64,000 nucleotides of DNA from Lysobacterales bacterium (GTDB lineage: Bacteria > Pseudomonadota > Gammaproteobacteria > Xanthomonadales > Rhodanobacteraceae): NCBI GenBank assembly GCA_017305135.1, contig JAFKNA010000004.1, positions 124,001 to 188,000 of the forward strand, given 5' to 3'. The translations under genes and the position numbers were made by a program. Shown here piece by piece: positions 1 to 10,525 of this stretch. Positions within the stretch are counted from its first letter, which is position 1, and every line of letters starts with the position of its first letter. Under the pieces are notes generated by a model. It was not told the DNA's origin and did no database searches. It saw only the letters and a list, made by a program, of their open reading frames with translations.

Positions 1-212
1 GGATCGTCCAGGCGCCGGTAACGCCGGCCAAGGTACCAGCCGAAGGCGCGCGGGGAAAACAGGAAGCCGCCGAGCCATTGCCGCTCCTGCGGATGGTGGT
101 CGCGCAGGTGCACCGCCACCAGCATCCAGGTCATGATGTAGGCGGTCAGCCCGGCAATGATCATGCCGAGGCCGCCGACCAGCAGGAATTCGCGGAAGGC
201 CAGCAGCGGCAC
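1..212 (-). CDS. Partial small membrane protein, downstream of and coupled to asnS
   Basis: This frame starts at a GTG one base after the asnS stop codon and runs off the left edge, so only the first 70 or so residues are visible. The visible part has one strongly hydrophobic segment (about residues 10-37, with GMIIAGLTAYIMTWMLVAV) followed by a basic, aromatic stretch ending YLGRRYRRLDD. The one-base gap to asnS suggests translational coupling in one transcript. I do not recognise the family and assign no function. An internal ATG at residue 17 is an alternative start, but it would cut the hydrophobic segment. Confidence 0.55.
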   Translation of the reverse strand, partial: MPLLAFREFLLVGGLGMIIAGLTAYIMTWMLVAVHLRDHHPQERQWLGGFLFSPRAFGWYLGRRYRRLDD

Positions 213-213
213 G

Positions 214-1644
<1,431 letters not shown>

Positions 1645-1753
1645 GGTCGGAACTCCTCGGCGCGTCCCGCGGACGGCGAAAGCCGGCCATGATAGCGGAA
1701 GCGACGGCGCCGACACGCTACAATGGCGGCCGGTCGTCATGGGTCAATGAAGC

Positions 1754-2089
1754 ATGTCCATCCAGCTCACAGCGACGGCACGCCAGCGCGTGCAGGATTT
1801 CCTCTCGCGGAGCCCGGCCGCGGTCGGCGTGCGCCTCGGCATCAAGCGCACCGGCTGCTCCGGCTTCGGCTACACGGTCGACCTCGCCGAAGCGGTAGCC
1901 GCCGACGATGCGGTGTTCGAACAGGACGGCCTCACCATCGTGGTCGCGCGCAAGGCGCTGCCCTTCGTCGACGGCACCGAGATCGACTTCGAGCGCCAGG
2001 GCCTCAATGCCGCCTTCGTGTTCCGCAACCCCAACGCCACCGGCGAGTGCGGCTGCGGCGAAAGCTTCACCGTGGAAGCCCCGCGCTGA
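1754..2089 (+). CDS. IscA/SufA-type iron-sulfur cluster carrier
   Basis: A 111-residue A-type carrier protein of the HesB family, which receives Fe-S clusters and delivers them to apoproteins in the cytoplasm. The three ligand cysteines are all present: C35 in TGCSGFGY, and C99 and C101 in GECGCGES, the same numbering as E. coli IscA. Internal stretches resemble both IscA and SufA, so I give no symbol. The ATG at 1754 is supported by a TACAAT -10-like hexamer at 1719-1724, 35 nt upstream, a spacing that recurs in this window. No isc or suf neighbours are visible, which fits a stand-alone carrier. Confidence 0.9.
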   Translation: MSIQLTATARQRVQDFLSRSPAAVGVRLGIKRTGCSGFGYTVDLAEAVAADDAVFEQDGLTIVVARKALPFVDGTEIDFERQGLNAAFVFRNPNATGECGCGESFTVEAPR

Positions 2090-2137
2090 CCGCCGCCAGG
2101 TGGCGCTGTCGGGCGCGACGGGGCATGCGCCTGCCGG

Positions 2138-2166
2138 TTGTGCCAATCCCCTGATCTGCGTAGAAT
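2138..2166 (+). promoter_or_regulatory. Sigma-70 promoter of the rpsF operon
   Basis: A -35 element TTGTGC at 2138-2143 and a -10 element TAGAAT at 2161-2166 are separated by exactly 17 bp. Transcription would start near 2173 and leave a leader of about 107 nt before rpsF, much longer than the roughly 22 nt leaders inferred for other genes here. The leader is GC-rich and could carry an S6:S18 autoregulatory structure, but I could not establish that fold. Confidence 0.65.
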
Positions 2167-2279
2167 TCGCGCCCCTTCGCCGCGGCCGATCGATTGATGC
2201 CGTGGGCTGGCCTTGCCTCACCGCGCCGCGGGAGGCTGTCGCGCCGGAATCCGCCGGCCGATACCCACAAGGAGTTTCC

Positions 2280-2735
2280 ATGCGTCACTATGAAGTCGTG
2301 TTCCTGGTCCATCCGGACCAGAGCGAGCAGGTGCCCGCCATGATCGAGCGTTACAAGACGCTGATCGAAAGCGATGGCGGCAAGATCCACCGCCTCGAGG
2401 ACTGGGGCCGCCGCCAGCTCGCCTATCCCATCCAGCACCTCGCCAAGGCGCACTACGTGCTGATGAACATCGAGTGCACGCAGGCCGTGCTGGGCGAACT
2501 CGAAGCCGGGTTCCGCTTCAACGACGCCGTGCTGCGCCACCTCGTGATGAAGCGCGAGGATGCGGTGACCGAGATGTCGCCGATCATGAAGAACAAGGAC
2601 GACAAGGGCGATCGCCGCCGCCGCGACGATGAAGGCATCGGCAGTGGCGACGAGGACGACCGGCCGCGCCGCGCTCCGCGCGAGCAGGCCGCGACCGAAC
2701 AGGCCCCGGCCGACCAGGCCGAATCCGCCGAATAA
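2280..2735 (+). CDS. rpsF: 30S ribosomal protein S6
   Basis: S6 binds 16S rRNA with S18 in the platform of the small subunit. The 151-residue product begins [14 protein letters not shown] and contains the conserved [14 protein letters not shown] segment of the ferredoxin-like fold. It ends in a long acidic/basic tail (about residues 105-151, rich in D, E, R and A), as in many proteobacterial S6 proteins. The ATG at 2280 follows AAGGAG at 2269-2274. The frame is open far upstream, but only this start gives the S6 N-terminus. It is first in an rpsF-rpsR-rplI cluster. Confidence 0.97.
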   Translation: MRHYEVVFLVHPDQSEQVPAMIERYKTLIESDGGKIHRLEDWGRRQLAYPIQHLAKAHYVLMNIECTQAVLGELEAGFRFNDAVLRHLVMKREDAVTEMSPIMKNKDDKGDRRRRDDEGIGSGDEDDRPRRAPREQAATEQAPADQAESAE

Positions 2736-2766
2736 CCGCCCCTGACGCTCCACGAGGAAACCGATC

Positions 2767-2991
2767 ATGTCCAAGTTCTTCCGCCGCAAGAAGTTCTGCC
2801 GTTTCACCGCCGAGGGCATCACCGAGATCGACTACAAGGATCTCAACATGCTGCGCCAGTACATCGGCGAGACCGGCAAGATCGTGCCCAGCCGCATCAC
2901 CGGCACCAAGGCGCGCTATCAGCGCCAGCTCGCCAGCGCCGTCGAGCACGCGCGCTTCCTGTCGCTGCTGCCCTACAGCGACGCGCACTGA
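2767..2991 (+). CDS. rpsR: 30S ribosomal protein S18
   Basis: The 74-residue S18 partner of S6 in the 30S platform. It has the basic N-terminus [13 protein letters not shown] and the family signature [13 protein letters not shown], followed by [16 protein letters not shown]. The gene lies 31 bp after rpsF with GAGGAAA just upstream of the ATG, so it is co-transcribed. Length and sequence are typical and nothing is unusual. Confidence 0.97.
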   Translation: MSKFFRRKKFCRFTAEGITEIDYKDLNMLRQYIGETGKIVPSRITGTKARYQRQLASAVEHARFLSLLPYSDAH

Positions 2992-3176
2992 CGACGGGCA
3001 TCCCGCCTGCAGCGGTTGCCTCGCCGGCGCGGGGAGATCGATCCTGCAGGCGGCGAGGCTTCCACCCGCGCCGTGCAGGTGGGGGGCGGCATTCGCCCCG
3101 CCGCGCCGGCGCACCCGCATACGTTCGGACAACGCAAGCTGCGTCGCCCCGGCGGCGCTAACGAAGAGGAATCGAA

Positions 3177-3626
3177 GTGGAACTCATCCTGCTGCAAAAC
3201 GTGAAGAATCTCGGCCAGCTCGGCGACAAGGTGAAGGTGAAGCCGGGCTACGGCCGCAACTACCTGGTGCCGCAGGGCATGGCGGTGGCGGCGACCGCGG
3301 GCAATCTCGAGGACTTCGAGAAGCGCCGCGCCGAGTACGAGGAACGGGCCCGCCAGCGCCTCGCCGGCGCCGACGCGCGCCGCGCCCAGTTCGAGGAGGC
3401 CTCGATCACCATCCGCGCCAACGCCAGCCCCGAGGGCAAGCTGTTCGGTTCGGTCGGCCCGCGCGAGATCGCCGACGCCTTCACGGCCGCCGGCACCGCG
3501 CTGGACAAGCGTGAGGTGGTGATGGCCGACGGTCCGCTGCGCCAGATCGGCGAATATGAAGTGCAGGTCCACCTGCACACCGACGTCGACACCACGGTCA
3601 AGGTGATCATCGTCCCCGAGCACTGA
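3177..3626 (+). CDS. rplI: 50S ribosomal protein L9
   Basis: L9 binds 23S rRNA domain V at the L1-stalk base and helps maintain reading frame. The 149-residue product shows the N-terminal domain signature [19 protein letters not shown], a long alpha-helical connector (about residues 43-75, rich in E, A and R) and the C-terminal globular domain ending VIIVPEH. The start is GTG at 3177 with GAGGAA upstream. A gap of 185 bp separates it from rpsR. That gap holds GC-rich sequence with no convincing gene, but could contain processing or secondary-structure elements. Confidence 0.96.
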   Translation: MELILLQNVKNLGQLGDKVKVKPGYGRNYLVPQGMAVAATAGNLEDFEKRRAEYEERARQRLAGADARRAQFEEASITIRANASPEGKLFGSVGPREIADAFTAAGTALDKREVVMADGPLRQIGEYEVQVHLHTDVDTTVKVIIVPEH

Positions 3627-3824
3627 GGCAGCGCGCTGCCGCATCCGCGGCAACACGGCAATTGGACGGGCGCCGCGAGGCGCCCGTTCCGTTTCCGGCA
3701 TCCCGCGCACAACCTGCGCACAGGCTTTTCCACAGGCAGGGACGAGTTGTCCACCGGGTTGTCCGTCGCAGGATCCGAGACCGCGATCTAGTATTCCGTT
3801 CCCCTCGTGCCAGTCCCCGCCCCG

Positions 3825-5213
3825 ATGCTCCCGCAGCCCGAACGCAAACTCGCCTCGAACGTCGAAAGCCTGCGCGTGCCGCCGCACTCGATCGAGGCCG
3901 AGCAGGCGGTTCTCGGCGGCCTGATGCTGGCCCCGGAGTCCTGGGACCGGGTGGCCGACCAGCTCGTCGAGGACGATTTCTACCGCCGCGACCACCGCCT
4001 CATCTTCCGCGCCATCGGCGAGCTGTCGAACAAGGGCATGCCCTACGACGCCATCACGCTCGGCGAATGGTTCCAGGCGCAGAACCTCGCCGAACTGGTC
4101 GGCGGCGCCAGCTACGTGGCGGAACTCGCCAACACCACGCCGAGTGCCGCCAACATCACCGCCTACGCGGCGATCGTGCGCGACAAGTCGGTGCTGCGCC
4201 AGCTGATCGATGCCGGCACCGAGATCGCCGGCGATGCCTTCCAGCCGGAGGGGCGCGCGACCCAGGAACTGGTCGAGAGCGCCGAACAGAAGGTGTTCCA
4301 TATAGCCGAAGCCGGCGCGCGCGGGCGCAAGGGGTTCGTGCCGATGCGCGAGGCGGTGAAGGAGGCCTTCCACCTCCTGCACCAGCGCTACGAGAACCGC
4401 GGCAGCGTGACCGGCCTGCCGACCGGCTTCAGCGACCTCGACGAGATGACCGCCGGCCTGCAGCCTTCCGATCTCATCATCGTGGCGGCGCGCCCGTCGA
4501 TGGGAAAGACCGCCTTCTCGGTCAACATGGCCGAGTATGCGGCGCTCAAGACCAAGAAGGCGGTGGCCATCTTCTCGATGGAGATGTCGGCCTCGCAGCT
4601 CGCCTTCCGCCTGATCTCCTCGCTCGGCCGCATCAACCAGCAGCACCTGCGTACCGGTGATCTGGCCGAGGAGGAATGGCCGCGCATCAGCTCCGCCATC
4701 TCGCTCCTCAGCGAGGCGAAGATCTTCATCGACGACACGCCGGCGCTGTCGCCCGGCGAGCTGCGCGCGCGCGCGCGGCGGCTGAAGCGCGAGCACGACC
4801 TCGGGCTCGTGGTGGTGGATTACCTGCAGCTCATGCAGGTGCCCGGCAACAAGGAGAACCGCGCCACCGAGATCTCGGAAATCTCGCGCAGCCTCAAGGC
4901 GCTGGCCAAGGAACTCAACATCCCGGTGATCGCCCTGTCCCAGCTCAACCGCTCGTTGGAGCAGCGCACCGACAAACGCCCGGTGATGAGCGACCTGCGC
5001 GAATCGGGCGCCATCGAGCAGGACGCCGACGTCATCCTCTTCATCTACCGCGAGGAGGTCTACGACAAGGAATCGCCGAAGAAGGGCACCGCCGAAATCA
5101 TCATCGGCAAGCAGCGCAACGGCCCCATCGGCTCGGTCACGCTGGCCTTCCTTGGCGAGTACACCAAATTCGAGAACTTCGCCGGCGGCGATTACATGGG
5201 ATCGTTCGAGTGA
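3825..5213 (+). CDS. dnaB: Replicative DNA helicase DnaB
   Basis: The hexameric 5'-3' helicase unwinds DNA at the replication fork and recruits primase. The product (462 residues from the ATG) has the DnaB N-terminal domain (about 18-120, PPHSIEAEQAVLGGL) and a RecA-like C-terminal ATPase. Walker A ARPSMGKTA lies near residues 221-229, Walker B in LGLVVVDYLQLM near 325-336, then SRSLKALAKELNIPVIALSQ. A GTG at 3807 would add six residues, but the ATG at 3825 lies 36 nt after a TAGTAT -10-like box at 3789-3794, the spacing seen at other genes here. It sits between the S6 operon and alr, the usual Xanthomonadales order. Confidence 0.95.
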   Translation: MLPQPERKLASNVESLRVPPHSIEAEQAVLGGLMLAPESWDRVADQLVEDDFYRRDHRLIFRAIGELSNKGMPYDAITLGEWFQAQNLAELVGGASYVAELANTTPSAANITAYAAIVRDKSVLRQLIDAGTEIAGDAFQPEGRATQELVESAEQKVFHIAEAGARGRKGFVPMREAVKEAFHLLHQRYENRGSVTGLPTGFSDLDEMTAGLQPSDLIIVAARPSMGKTAFSVNMAEYAALKTKKAVAIFSMEMSASQLAFRLISSLGRINQQHLRTGDLAEEEWPRISSAISLLSEAKIFIDDTPALSPGELRARARRLKREHDLGLVVVDYLQLMQVPGNKENRATEISEISRSLKALAKELNIPVIALSQLNRSLEQRTDKRPVMSDLRESGAIEQDADVILFIYREEVYDKESPKKGTAEIIIGKQRNGPIGSVTLAFLGEYTKFENFAGGDYMGSFE

Positions 5214-5217
5214 AGGC

Positions 5218-5382
5218 CGGGATTCGGGATTGGGGATTGGGGATTGGCAAGAGCCGGCAATTCCGTCGGTTGACGGATTCTCGCCTGCCGTCGACAGGGC
5301 CAGAGCCGTCACGTAGCGGCCATGTCGTGGACGTAGCGGGATCTGCTCTTCCGAATCCCGAATCCCCAATCCCCAATCCCCG
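5218..5382 (+). repeat. Inverted pair of GGGATT(C/G) heptamer arrays between dnaB and alr
   Basis: Just after the dnaB stop, four GGGATT-type heptamers run from 5218 to 5248. The same motif occurs in inverted orientation (GAATCCC/CAATCCC units) at 5353-5382, about 100 bp away and 10 bp before alr. Transcribed, the arms could pair as a long hairpin and may act as an intergenic terminator or RNA stabiliser. The same heptamer recurs at 14614, 31265, 44182, 47048 and 47213. Confidence 0.85.
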
Positions 5383-5392
5383 CCCCTGACCG

Positions 5393-6469
5393 GTGCGCCC
5401 CACCTCCGCGACCATCCACCTCGGCGCGCTGCGCCGCAACCTCGCCCGCCTGCGCGAGCGGGCCGGGGCGGCGCGGGTGATGGCGGTGGTCAAGGCGGAT
5501 GCCTACGGGCATGGCCTGGAGCGGGTGGCGCGGGCGCTGGCCGATGCGGATGCCTTCGGCGTCGCCTCGATCGCCGATGGCCTGCGCCTGCGCGCTGCCG
5601 GGCACCGTCAGCGCATCGTGGTGCTGTCCGGCCCTGACAGCCCGGCGGACCTTGCCGAAGTGCGGCGGCTGGACCTTGATGTCGTCGTCCACCACGAGGC
5701 CCAGCTCGGCTGGCTGGAAGCGGCGCGCGGTGCGCCGGTGCGGGTGTGGCTGAAGGTCGATTCGGGCATGCACCGGCTGGGCTTCCCGCTGGAGCACGCG
5801 GCCGCCGCGCACGCGCGCCTGGCCGCGCTCCCCGGCGTGGCGGATGGGATCGTGCTGATGACGCACTTCGCCGCCTCCGACGAATTCGACAACCCGCTCA
5901 CCGCGATGCAGGTCGAGGCCTTCCAACGCGCGACGGCGGGCCTCGCCGGCCCGCGCTCGCTCAGCAACTCGGCGGCCCTCCTCGGCTGGCCGGCGGCGCG
6001 CGGCGACTGGGTTCGCGCCGGCGGACTGCTGTATGGCCTGTCGGCTATCGAAGGCAGGCCGGCGGCCGAATTCGGCTTCGAGCCGGCTATGACCCTCGCC
6101 ACGCGGCTGGTCGCGGTCAATCCGCTGCGGCAGGGCGAGCGCGTGGGCTACGCGGCGACCTGGCAGGCGCCGGCGGACATGGTGCTCGGCGTCGCCGCGA
6201 TCGGCTACGGCGACGGCTATCCGCGCAGCGCGCCCAGCGGCACGCCGGTGCTGGTCAACGGCAGGCGCGCGGCGATCGTCGGGCGGGTCTCGATGGACCT
6301 CGTCACCATCGACTTGCGGTCGGCGCCGGACGCGCGGGTGGGCGATCCGGTGCTGCTGTGGGGCGGCGCGTTGCCGGTCGAGACGGTGGCCGCCGCCGCC
6401 GGCACCATTGGCTACGACCTGACCTGCGGCATGACGCGCCGCGTGCTGTTCGTCGAGGACGAGGCCTGA
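5393..6469 (+). CDS. alr: Alanine racemase
   Basis: A PLP-dependent enzyme that interconverts L- and D-alanine for peptidoglycan synthesis. The 358-residue product has the PLP-binding lysine K34 in VVKADAYGHG, an alanine racemase N-terminal TIM barrel (about 5-220) and a C-terminal beta domain holding the second catalytic tyrosine (about Y253 in RVGYAATW) and SMDLVTIDL. The start is GTG at 5393; nothing upstream extends the conserved N-terminus. The heptamer array ends about 10 bp before the start, so the gene has little room for its own promoter and may depend on dnaB transcription. Confidence 0.95.
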   Translation: MRPTSATIHLGALRRNLARLRERAGAARVMAVVKADAYGHGLERVARALADADAFGVASIADGLRLRAAGHRQRIVVLSGPDSPADLAEVRRLDLDVVVHHEAQLGWLEAARGAPVRVWLKVDSGMHRLGFPLEHAAAAHARLAALPGVADGIVLMTHFAASDEFDNPLTAMQVEAFQRATAGLAGPRSLSNSAALLGWPAARGDWVRAGGLLYGLSAIEGRPAAEFGFEPAMTLATRLVAVNPLRQGERVGYAATWQAPADMVLGVAAIGYGDGYPRSAPSGTPVLVNGRRAAIVGRVSMDLVTIDLRSAPDARVGDPVLLWGGALPVETVAAAAGTIGYDLTCGMTRRVLFVEDEA

Positions 6470-6554
6470 GCGCGGCGAAGGCGCCGGCGTCGGATGCAGC
6501 ATCGGCGCCGAGCTCCAGCCCGGCGGACATGTCGCGCGGCCGTTGATGACAGGA

Positions 6555-6580
6555 GCAGCCGGTCGGGACACCGGCCTTCC
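6555..6580. repeat. Palindromic REP element, CCGGTCGGG family
   Basis: An imperfect palindrome (GCCGGTCGGGACACCGGC core) lies in the 250 bp between alr and the next gene. Closely related perfect copies are at 13149-13168, 22289-22308 and 22479-22498. The rest of 6470-6720 shows no gene I can support. Confidence 0.75.
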
Positions 6581-6720
6581 CGGGTGTGGGCGGCGCTCTC
6601 CGGCGAACGCATGACCTGAACGATGCCTGCGCCCGGGAGCCGCAGACCTCGCGGCTGGCCCGCTCCACACTGGTATCGTCCGCACTCCGGGGCAGCGTGC
6701 GCCGCAGGCGCGGAGGATCG

Positions 6721-9132
6721 GTGGGCGAACGGGCAGGGCGACCAGAGGCCGGGGCGGAGCCGGCGGAAGCCGGGTGGCCGGACGGAGCGCCGCAGGAGCG
6801 ATCCGCCACGCCCGTCCTGCCGGCATCGCTGGTGCCCGCGCTGCGCCTGCTGATCGGCCTCGCCATCGCCGCGATCGTGATTGCCGCGCTGTACCTCGGG
6901 CGTGCGCTGCTGATCCCGATCGCGCTGGCGGTGTTCTTCGGCTTCCTGCTCGACCCGGCGGTGCGTCGCCTGCATCGCTGGCGGCTGCCGCGGGCGATCG
7001 CCGTGTTCCTGGTCGTCTTCGTGGCGCTCGGCGCGCTGGTCGGGGTGGGGGTGTTCGTCACATCCCAGGTCACCGGGCTCAGCGAGGACCTCCCCGCCTA
7101 CCAGAGCACCATCACCCGCAAGCTGCACGCCCTGCGCCAGGCCGCCAGCAAGCCCGGCGCCTGGGACGGCATGTTCCGCACCCTCGAGCGGGTGCAGAAG
7201 GAAATCGAACCTGCCTTGCCCGGCGGCAGCGCGACCACGGCGCCGCCCACCAAGGTCGAGATCGTCGGGCCGGAGGCGCGCCCGGTCGGCTTCGTCCTCG
7301 ACTGGCTGGACCGGGTCAGCGAACCGGTGGCGACGGCCGGCATCGCGCTGCTGTTCGTGATCCTGATCCTGCTCGACCGCAGCAACCTGCGCGATCGCGT
7401 GCTGCGCCTGGCCGGCGGCGACCTGCATGCAGCCACGGACGCGATGGACGAGGCCTCGGCGCGAATCGGCCGTTATCTGCGCATGCAGTTCATCATCAAT
7501 GCCTGCTACGCGGTGCCGATGGGCCTCGGCCTGTGGTGGATCGGCGTGCCGGCGGCGGCGCTGTGGGGCGTGGTGGCGGGGCTGCTGCGCTTCGTGCCCT
7601 ACGTCGGACCGATCGTGTCCTCGGTGTTCCCGCTGGCGCTCGCCTTCGCGGTGTCGCCGGACTGGAGCATGGTGCTGTGGACGCTGGCACTGATCCTGAC
7701 CCTGGAGCTGATCCTCAACAACGCCATCGAGCCTTGGCTGTACGGCGCCTCGACCGGGCTCAGCGCGATGTCGATCATCGTCGCGGCGATGTTCTGGACC
7801 GCGCTGTGGGGTCCGATCGGGCTGATCCTGTCGACTCCGCTTACGGTCTGCCTGCTGGTGGTCGGGCGTTACCTGCCATCGCTGCGCTTCCTCGAGGTGC
7901 TGCTCGGCAGCGAGAGTTCGCTGGCGCCGGCCGAGCGGCTCTACCAGCGCCTGCTTGCCGACGACCTCGAGGAAGCGGTGGAGCTTGCCGGCGAATTCAT
8001 CGACGCGCGCCGCCGCGACACCGCCGGCGATCCGGCCGGGAGTGCGGCGCTGGCGGACTACTACGACGAGGTCGGCATTCCCGCCCTGCGCCTCGCCACC
8101 AGCTACCACGTGGAGGGCGCCAGCGCCGAGCATCGCCTGCGCGTGGCCACCGACATGGGAGAACTGGTGGCTGAACTCGGCGAGCAGTATCCCGCGCCGG
8201 CCGCCACCCGCGACACCAGGATCCTGTGCCTGGGCGCGCGCTGGGAGGTGGACGTGCTGGCGGCGCAGATGGCGGCGCATGCCCTGGCCTGGCAGGGCTG
8301 GCCCGCCAGCGCCGCCGAAGTCCCGGCAATGGTCCGCGCCGGCGGCGGCGTGGTGGCGGAACCCGCGGGCGCGGGCCTGGTCTGCCTGTCGCTGTTCGGC
8401 CGGCGGCCGCAGGCGCGCATCCGGCTGATCGCCCGGCGCCTGCGCCGCCGCGACCCGGACCTGCGCATCCTGGTGGCGGCGTGGAACGCCGCCGGCGAGT
8501 TGCCGGACGAGGACGACCTGCGCCGCCTCGGCGTCGACGCGGTGGTGACCCGGCTGCACGAGCTCCTGCTGTACGTGGGCCACCTGGCGCCCGCAGGCGG
8601 CGCGGCGCAGCCGCCGCCCCTGCCCGAGGACGATGCGGAACGGGTCGCGGCGCTGCAGGCCAGTGGCGCGCTCGATCCGGACGTGGTGCCGCTGCTCGAG
8701 ACCAGCATGCGCCACGCCATCAACGCCTTCGACACCCGCTACGCGACGGTCTCATGGGTGGACGAGAACGAGGTGCATCGTCCCGCGGTGCTGGCCGGCG
8801 GGCCCGCCGGCAGCGTGCCGCGGGAACTGGCGGTGTGCTCGCACGTGGTCGGCACCGGGGCGCCGGTGATCCTGCCCAACGTGCGTCGCGATCCGCGCTT
8901 CGCGGACAACCCGATGCTGCGCGAGCTCGGCGTCGGCTTCTATGCAGGGGTGCCGCTGCGCGACGCCGGCGGACATGTGCTGGGTGCGTTCTGCATCATG
9001 GACACCGAGCCGCGGGAACTCGCCGCGGCGGATCTCGCCGTGCTGGTCGAAATGGCGGAGCGCCTGATGGAGTCGATCCGCGATTGGCGGAAGGACGAAG
9101 ACGGCAAGGGGGCCGAGCCGGCAGCGCCGTAA
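6721..9132 (+). CDS. AI-2E/PerM-family permease fused to B12-binding-like and GAF domains
   Basis: An inner-membrane protein of 803 residues. Residues about 40-390 form a PerM/AI-2E-type permease (DUF20) with several hydrophobic helices and the family-typical stretch LWGVVAGLLRFVPYVGPI. A linker of about 100 residues follows. Residues about 498-620 (RILCLGARWEVDVLAAQM) resemble the fold of B12-binding domains but lack a DxHxxG motif. Residues about 640-790 form a GAF-type sensor domain (PRELAVCSHVVGTGAPV, DPRFADNP, GVPLRDAGGHVLGAFCIMD). The GTG at 6721 is chosen for GGAGG at 6712-6716, although the frame is open to 6586. Substrate unknown; the family is named for AI-2 export, but many members move other molecules. 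The soluble domains suggest ligand-gated or signalling-linked transport. Confidence 0.8.
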   Translation: MGERAGRPEAGAEPAEAGWPDGAPQERSATPVLPASLVPALRLLIGLAIAAIVIAALYLGRALLIPIALAVFFGFLLDPAVRRLHRWRLPRAIAVFLVVFVALGALVGVGVFVTSQVTGLSEDLPAYQSTITRKLHALRQAASKPGAWDGMFRTLERVQKEIEPALPGGSATTAPPTKVEIVGPEARPVGFVLDWLDRVSEPVATAGIALLFVILILLDRSNLRDRVLRLAGGDLHAATDAMDEASARIGRYLRMQFIINACYAVPMGLGLWWIGVPAAALWGVVAGLLRFVPYVGPIVSSVFPLALAFAVSPDWSMVLWTLALILTLELILNNAIEPWLYGASTGLSAMSIIVAAMFWTALWGPIGLILSTPLTVCLLVVGRYLPSLRFLEVLLGSESSLAPAERLYQRLLADDLEEAVELAGEFIDARRRDTAGDPAGSAALADYYDEVGIPALRLATSYHVEGASAEHRLRVATDMGELVAELGEQYPAPAATRDTRILCLGARWEVDVLAAQMAAHALAWQGWPASAAEVPAMVRAGGGVVAEPAGAGLVCLSLFGRRPQARIRLIARRLRRRDPDLRILVAAWNAAGELPDEDDLRRLGVDAVVTRLHELLLYVGHLAPAGGAAQPPPLPEDDAERVAALQASGALDPDVVPLLETSMRHAINAFDTRYATVSWVDENEVHRPAVLAGGPAGSVPRELAVCSHVVGTGAPVILPNVRRDPRFADNPMLRELGVGFYAGVPLRDAGGHVLGAFCIMDTEPRELAAADLAVLVEMAERLMESIRDWRKDEDGKGAEPAAP

Positions 9133-9190
9133 CTGCGGGACCTGCAGGTTGCCGCACGCCATGCGGGAGCTTGTTTCGCACGCCGGGGGC

Positions 9191-10525
9191 TCATGCTCCG
9201 GCGATCGGCAGGTCGAGGATGGCGACCAGGCCGCCTCCATCGCGCGCTTCGAGCCGGAGCGAACCGTCAAAGCGCGTCGCGATCGCGTGCACGATGGACA
9301 AGCCAAGTCCCGCACCATCGCCGTGCCGAGCCCGGTCCCCGCGCCAGAAGCGCTGGCCGACGTGCGCCCTCTGGGCCGGCACGAGTCCGGGACCGCGATC
9401 GGCGACAGCGAGGGTGAGGCGACGCCACGAAGGCTCGCATTGCAGGCTGACAGTGATGGGCGAAGGTGCCGGCGCGTAGCGCAGGGCATTGTCCACGAGA
9501 TTGCGCAGCGCGGTTTCGAGCAGCGACCGGGGCATTGCCGGCGCACAGTCGACCGTACCCGGCTGCCACTGGATGCGGGATCTCGCGGCCGGGTCGAGGC
9601 GGCCAAGCACGTCTTCGACCAGCCGCGCAGCCGAATTGCAGATGTCGTCCGCATCGGGCGGTGCCTCGCTGCGCGCCAGGACCATCATCTGCTCCAGGGT
9701 GTGGCGCATGCGCTGCACGCCACGGCCAGCCTGCGCCAATGCCGTCCGCGCCTGCTCCCCGGTGGCCAATTGCGCCACCTGCAGGTGCGTGTCGATCGCG
9801 GTCAATGGGGTGCGTAGTTCGTGCGCTGCAGCATCGGTAAACGCGCGCTGTCCGGCCAGGGTGCTGGAAAGCCGGGACAGCACGCCGTTGAAGGCGGCGA
9901 GCAGCGGCTTCAGTTCGGACGGCGCGCCGGTGTCGGCAATCGGACGGGTGTCGTCGTCCCGCCGATCGGCAAGGCGACGCCGCAGCGCCGCGAGTGGAGC
10001 GAGCCCGCGGTCGATGCCGATCCAGAGCGCGAGCAGTCCGCCGCTCACCGCAACCAGGAAGGGAACACCGGCAGCACGCAGCATCTCGCGCGCCAACCCG
10101 TGGCGGCGCGCCACGCGATCCGCCGTCATGATCCGGTAGCCATTGGCGTCATCGAGGATATGGATGCGCCACGGTTCGCCATCGACATCACGCGTGCTGA
10201 AGCCCAGTGCCGGCGAGTCCATGGTGGAGTAGGGGCCGCTCTCGGTGCGTGCCAGCACCGTGCCCTGCATCGACCGGACCTCGCAGGCAATGCCGTTGGC
10301 GCCGCTGACGCGGATGATGTCGGCCCAGTGCTGGGGCGCTGCCTCCGGCGCAATCGCCGCACGCTGCAGCAGCCCGGACACCATGCGCGCGGACATTGCC
10401 AGCCGTTCATCCAGCATCTGGTCGAGATTGGCCTGGACGCCGCGGATCATTACCGCCGCCGCAATCGCCCACAGCAGTACGAGGGCGAGGCCGGCGATCA
10501 ACACGGCGCGCAGGCGCAGGCTCAT
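9191..10525 (-). CDS. QseC-like sensor histidine kinase
   Basis: An inner-membrane sensor kinase of 444 residues. It has two membrane segments (about 7-28 and 152-172) flanking a periplasmic domain of about 120 residues, then a HAMP-like linker, a HisKA domain with phospho-accepting H235 in AAAHELRTPLTA, and an HATPase domain (NLVDNALRYAP, DRGPGLVP, GAGLGLSIV). It overlaps the response regulator gene by 4 nt (ATGA), so the two are translated together. Across a 166 bp gap lies a divergent thiol-redox operon. From memory, P. aeruginosa has a similar grouping (PA2476-PA2480), which suggests that the kinase monitors periplasmic redox or envelope stress; this is inference. Confidence 0.9.
   Translation of the reverse strand: MSLRLRAVLIAGLALVLLWAIAAAVMIRGVQANLDQMLDERLAMSARMVSGLLQRAAIAPEAAPQHWADIIRVSGANGIACEVRSMQGTVLARTESGPYSTMDSPALGFSTRDVDGEPWRIHILDDANGYRIMTADRVARRHGLAREMLRAAGVPFLVAVSGGLLALWIGIDRGLAPLAALRRRLADRRDDDTRPIADTGAPSELKPLLAAFNGVLSRLSSTLAGQRAFTDAAAHELRTPLTAIDTHLQVAQLATGEQARTALAQAGRGVQRMRHTLEQMMVLARSEAPPDADDICNSAARLVEDVLGRLDPAARSRIQWQPGTVDCAPAMPRSLLETALRNLVDNALRYAPAPSPITVSLQCEPSWRRLTLAVADRGPGLVPAQRAHVGQRFWRGDRARHGDGAGLGLSIVHAIATRFDGSLRLEARDGGGLVAILDLPIAGA

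Noticed and set aside
2173-2279. S6:S18 operon leader motif before rpsF
   Set aside because: The leader is long enough, but I could not find the expected bulged stem with confidence, so it is not annotated as a separate element.
3807-3824. GTG start of dnaB six codons upstream
   Set aside because: It would lie only 18 nt after the TAGTAT box, leaving almost no leader; the ATG at 3825 fits the spacing seen elsewhere.
2967-5375. Long antisense frame over rplI and dnaB
   Set aside because: It overlaps conserved genes on the plus strand and has no domain features; it is another high-GC shadow.
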